A stretch of 64,000 nt of DNA, taken from positions 14,091,001 through 14,155,000 of the forward strand of contig NC_133161.1 of the NCBI RefSeq assembly GCF_040802235.1, read 5' to 3'. Positions 61,858 through 64,000 of this stretch are shown here, piece by piece. Below the pieces are notes generated by a model. It did not search any database and was not told the DNA's origin. It saw only the letters and a list, made by a program, of their open reading frames with translations. This DNA is from Manis javanica. Lineage: Eukaryota > Chordata > Mammalia > Pholidota > Manidae. Each line of letters opens with the position of its first letter. The first letter of the stretch is position 1. The position numbers were made by a program, and so were the translations under genes.

Positions 61858-64000
61858 TTTTTTTCTTTTTCAAAATTTTTTAAAATTAATTAATTAATTA
61901 ATTTTGTTGTCATTAATCTACAATTACATGAAGAATATTATGTTTAGTAGGGTCCCCCTTCACCAAATCCCCCCCCGACAAACCCCATTACAGTACTGTC
62001 CATCAGCGTAGTAAGATGCTATAGAATCACTACTTGTCTTCTCTGTGTTGCACAGCCCTCCCCATGCCCCCCCCACGTTATACATGCTAATCGTAATGCC
62101 CCCCTTTCTTTTTCCCCACCCTTATCCCTCTCTTCCCTCCCTTTCTCCCCAGTCCCTTTCCCTTTGGTAACTGTTAGTCCATTCTTACGTTCTATGATTC
62201 TGCTGCTGTTTTGTTCCTTCAGTCTTTCTTTGTTCCTATAGTCTTTGGGTTTGAGGTGAGTCTCTTGTAAGCAGCATAGAGATGGGTCTTGCTTTTTTAT
62301 CCATTCTATTATTCTGTGTCTTTTGGTTGGTGCATTCAGTCCATTTACATTTACGGTGATTATTGAAACATATGTACTTATTGCCATTGCAGGCTTTAGA
62401 TTCGTGGTTGCCAAAGGTTCAAGGTTAGCTTCTTTAGTATCTTACTGTCTAACTTAACTCGCTTATTCAGCTATTTTAAACACTGTCTGGTCATTCTTTA
62501 TTTTTCTCCCTTCTTATTCCTCCTCATCCATTTTTTATATGTTGGTTGTTTTATTCTGTGCTCTTTTGTGCTTCCTTTAACTGCTTTTGTGGGTAGTTGA
62601 TTTTACTTTTTGCCTTTCGTTAGTATTTGGTTGGTCTGCTTTCTTTGCTGTGATTTTATTTTCTCTGGTGACATCTATTTAGCCTTAGGAGTGCTCCCAT
62701 CTAGAGCAGTCCCTCTAAAATACCCTGTAGAGGTGGTTTGTGGGAGGCAAATTCCCTCAACTTTTGCTTGTCTGTGATTGTTTAATCCTTCCTTCATATT
62801 TAAATGATGGTCATGCTGGATACAGTATTCTTGGTTTGAGGCCCTTCTGTTTAATTCCATTAAGTACATTGTGCCATTCTCTTCTGGCCTATAGGGTTTC
62901 TGTTGAGAAGTCTGATGATAGCCTGATGGGTTTTCCTTTATAGGTGACCTTTTTCTCTTTAGCTGCCTTTAAAACTCTGTCCTTGTCCTTGATCTTTGCC
63001 GTTTTAATTATTATGTGTCTTGGTGTTGTCCTCCTTGGGTCCTTTCTGTTGGGAGTTCTGTACACTTCCATGGTCTGATCGATTATTTCCTCCCCCAGTT
63101 TGGGGAAGTTTTCAGCAATTATTTCTTCAAATACACTTTCTATCCCTTTCTCTCTCTCTTCTTCTTCTGGTACCCCTATAATGCGGATATTGTTCCTTTT
63201 GGATTGGTCACACAGTTCTCTTAATATTGTATCATTCCTGGAGATCCTTTTACCTCAGTCTGCGTCAGCTTCTATGCATTCCTGTTCTCTGGTTTCTATT
63301 CCAGCAATGGCCTCTTGCATCTTATCCATTCTGTTTATAAATCCTTCCAGAGATTGTTTCACTTCTGTAATCTCCCTCTGGACTTCATCCCTTAGCTCTT
63401 GCATATTTCTGTGCAGCTCCATCAGCATGGTTATGAGCTTTATTTTTAATTCTTTTTCAGGAAGACTGGTTAGGTCTATCTCCTTCTCAGAGTTTCCCTC
63501 TGTAATCTTGGTCTGTATCAATTTCTTCTGCCATTTCATGGCAGTAAATATATTTGTGGGGAGCTGGCACATGTGTTGGGTAAGAGAAAGTCCCTTCTTG
63601 CCAGTTTGTGGCCTTCCTCTCCTGGGAGAACAGCAGCCTCTAGCGGCTTGTGCTGGGCAGCTGCGTGTAGACAGGGCTTCTGATCTTGTCCGGCCACTAT
63701 GGAGTTTATTTAGCTCTGCAGTTGCTGTGGGCATGGCCTGCCTCAGGCTGCTTGTCCAGTATGGTGGAGCCGTGTCCGAGGGGGAACAGGTGTGAGGCTT
63801 TTTATCATGGTGAGGGGCCTCCGTGCTGCTCTGCGGGGGTTCGGGTGCCCAGAGTTCCCTGTGATTCCCAGCTGCTGGGCTAAGTGTCCTGGGGCACTTA
63901 TGTCCAGCTGTGGGGTCCCTGTCCCTTTAAGACTTTCAGAAAGCACTCGCTTTTCTTTGTCCCAGGGGTGCCGGCTGCAGGGACCCGCTCACAGGTCTTA
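61858..64000 (-). mobile_element. L1 with ORF1 and 5' UTR but most of ORF2 deleted (runs off the window)
   Basis: Read on the minus strand from the right edge: 5' UTR (64000 to about 63540); ORF1 with an N-terminal coiled-coil (ELHRNMQELRDEVQREI, 63540-63255) and C-terminal RNA-binding domain (TPRHIIIKTAKIKDKDR, KGKPIRLSSDFSTETL, 63071-62889); the spacer; and the ORF2 start (NVNGLNAPTKRH, CCLQETHLKPK, about 62405-62250). It then jumps near 62245 straight into the ORF2/3' UTR boundary and ends in an A-rich (TTAA)n tail near 61880. ORF1 carries at least two interruptions (TGA near 63256 and a stop just after 62889), so this copy is inactive. About 3.5 kb of ORF2 is missing compared with a full-length L1. 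Confidence 0.9.

Larger units (their letters stand above)
39230..64000 (+). other. KIAA1549: KIAA1549 intron 1 (continues past the right edge)
   Basis: The human intron 1 is tens of kilobases long and the large mucin-like second exon is not seen here. The intron holds many repeats, listed separately. Stretches with nothing assignable are 39260-40780, 41000-41730, 41760-42100, 42480-43090, 43270-44260, 44465-45500, 53670-56600 (apart from short AT tracts) and 61030-61690. Confidence 0.75.

Noticed and set aside
39230..64000. KIAA1549 exon 2
   Set aside because: The large mucin-like exon would be an obvious Ser/Thr-rich frame of over 1 kb. None is present, consistent with a very long first intron.

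Overview
This is a mammalian nuclear genomic window: AT-rich, intron- and repeat-dominated, with two CpG islands, consensus splice sites, many LINE-1 (L1) fragments, and ancient MIR, L2, MER5A, MER20 and MLT1-type repeats. The 3' ends of the younger L1 copies match, from memory, those of pangolin (Manis) assemblies, and I see no young lineage-specific SINE. Pangolin is therefore my best guess, but it rests on recall and no alignment was run. Gene order (ZC3HAV1, ZC3HAV1L, KIAA1549, all on the + strand here) matches human 7q34 read on its minus strand.

Layout. Positions 1-3001 hold the last four recognisable coding exons of ZC3HAV1 (ZAP/PARP13, long isoform), ending in a CaaX box. A 3' UTR and repeat-rich intergenic DNA follow. 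Positions 11.8-18.05 kb hold ZC3HAV1L as four exon remnants with a lost start codon, several frameshifts and lost zinc-finger cysteines; I call it a pseudogene, although its CpG island survives. Positions 18-38 kb are intergenic and carry L1 copies of several ages, including an inverted pair at 24.2-26.0 kb, plus a solo LTR. A second CpG island at 38.3-39.25 kb is the promoter and first exon of KIAA1549. Everything after 39,229 appears to be KIAA1549 intron 1, with a 5'-inverted (twin-primed) L1 at 57.8-60.2 kb and an ORF2-deleted L1 running off the right edge.

The main observation is that both ZAP-family genes look compromised. ZC3HAV1L is plainly decayed. In ZC3HAV1 the exon before the PARP-like exons is open only in a frame that is out of phase with the next exon. 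This is explained most simply by 2 extra bases at 801-802. Either the long isoform is broken, or it uses another donor (one candidate at 879), or the base calls are wrong. I found no novel gene system beyond this. Most other open frames are chance frames in GC-rich DNA or L1 debris.
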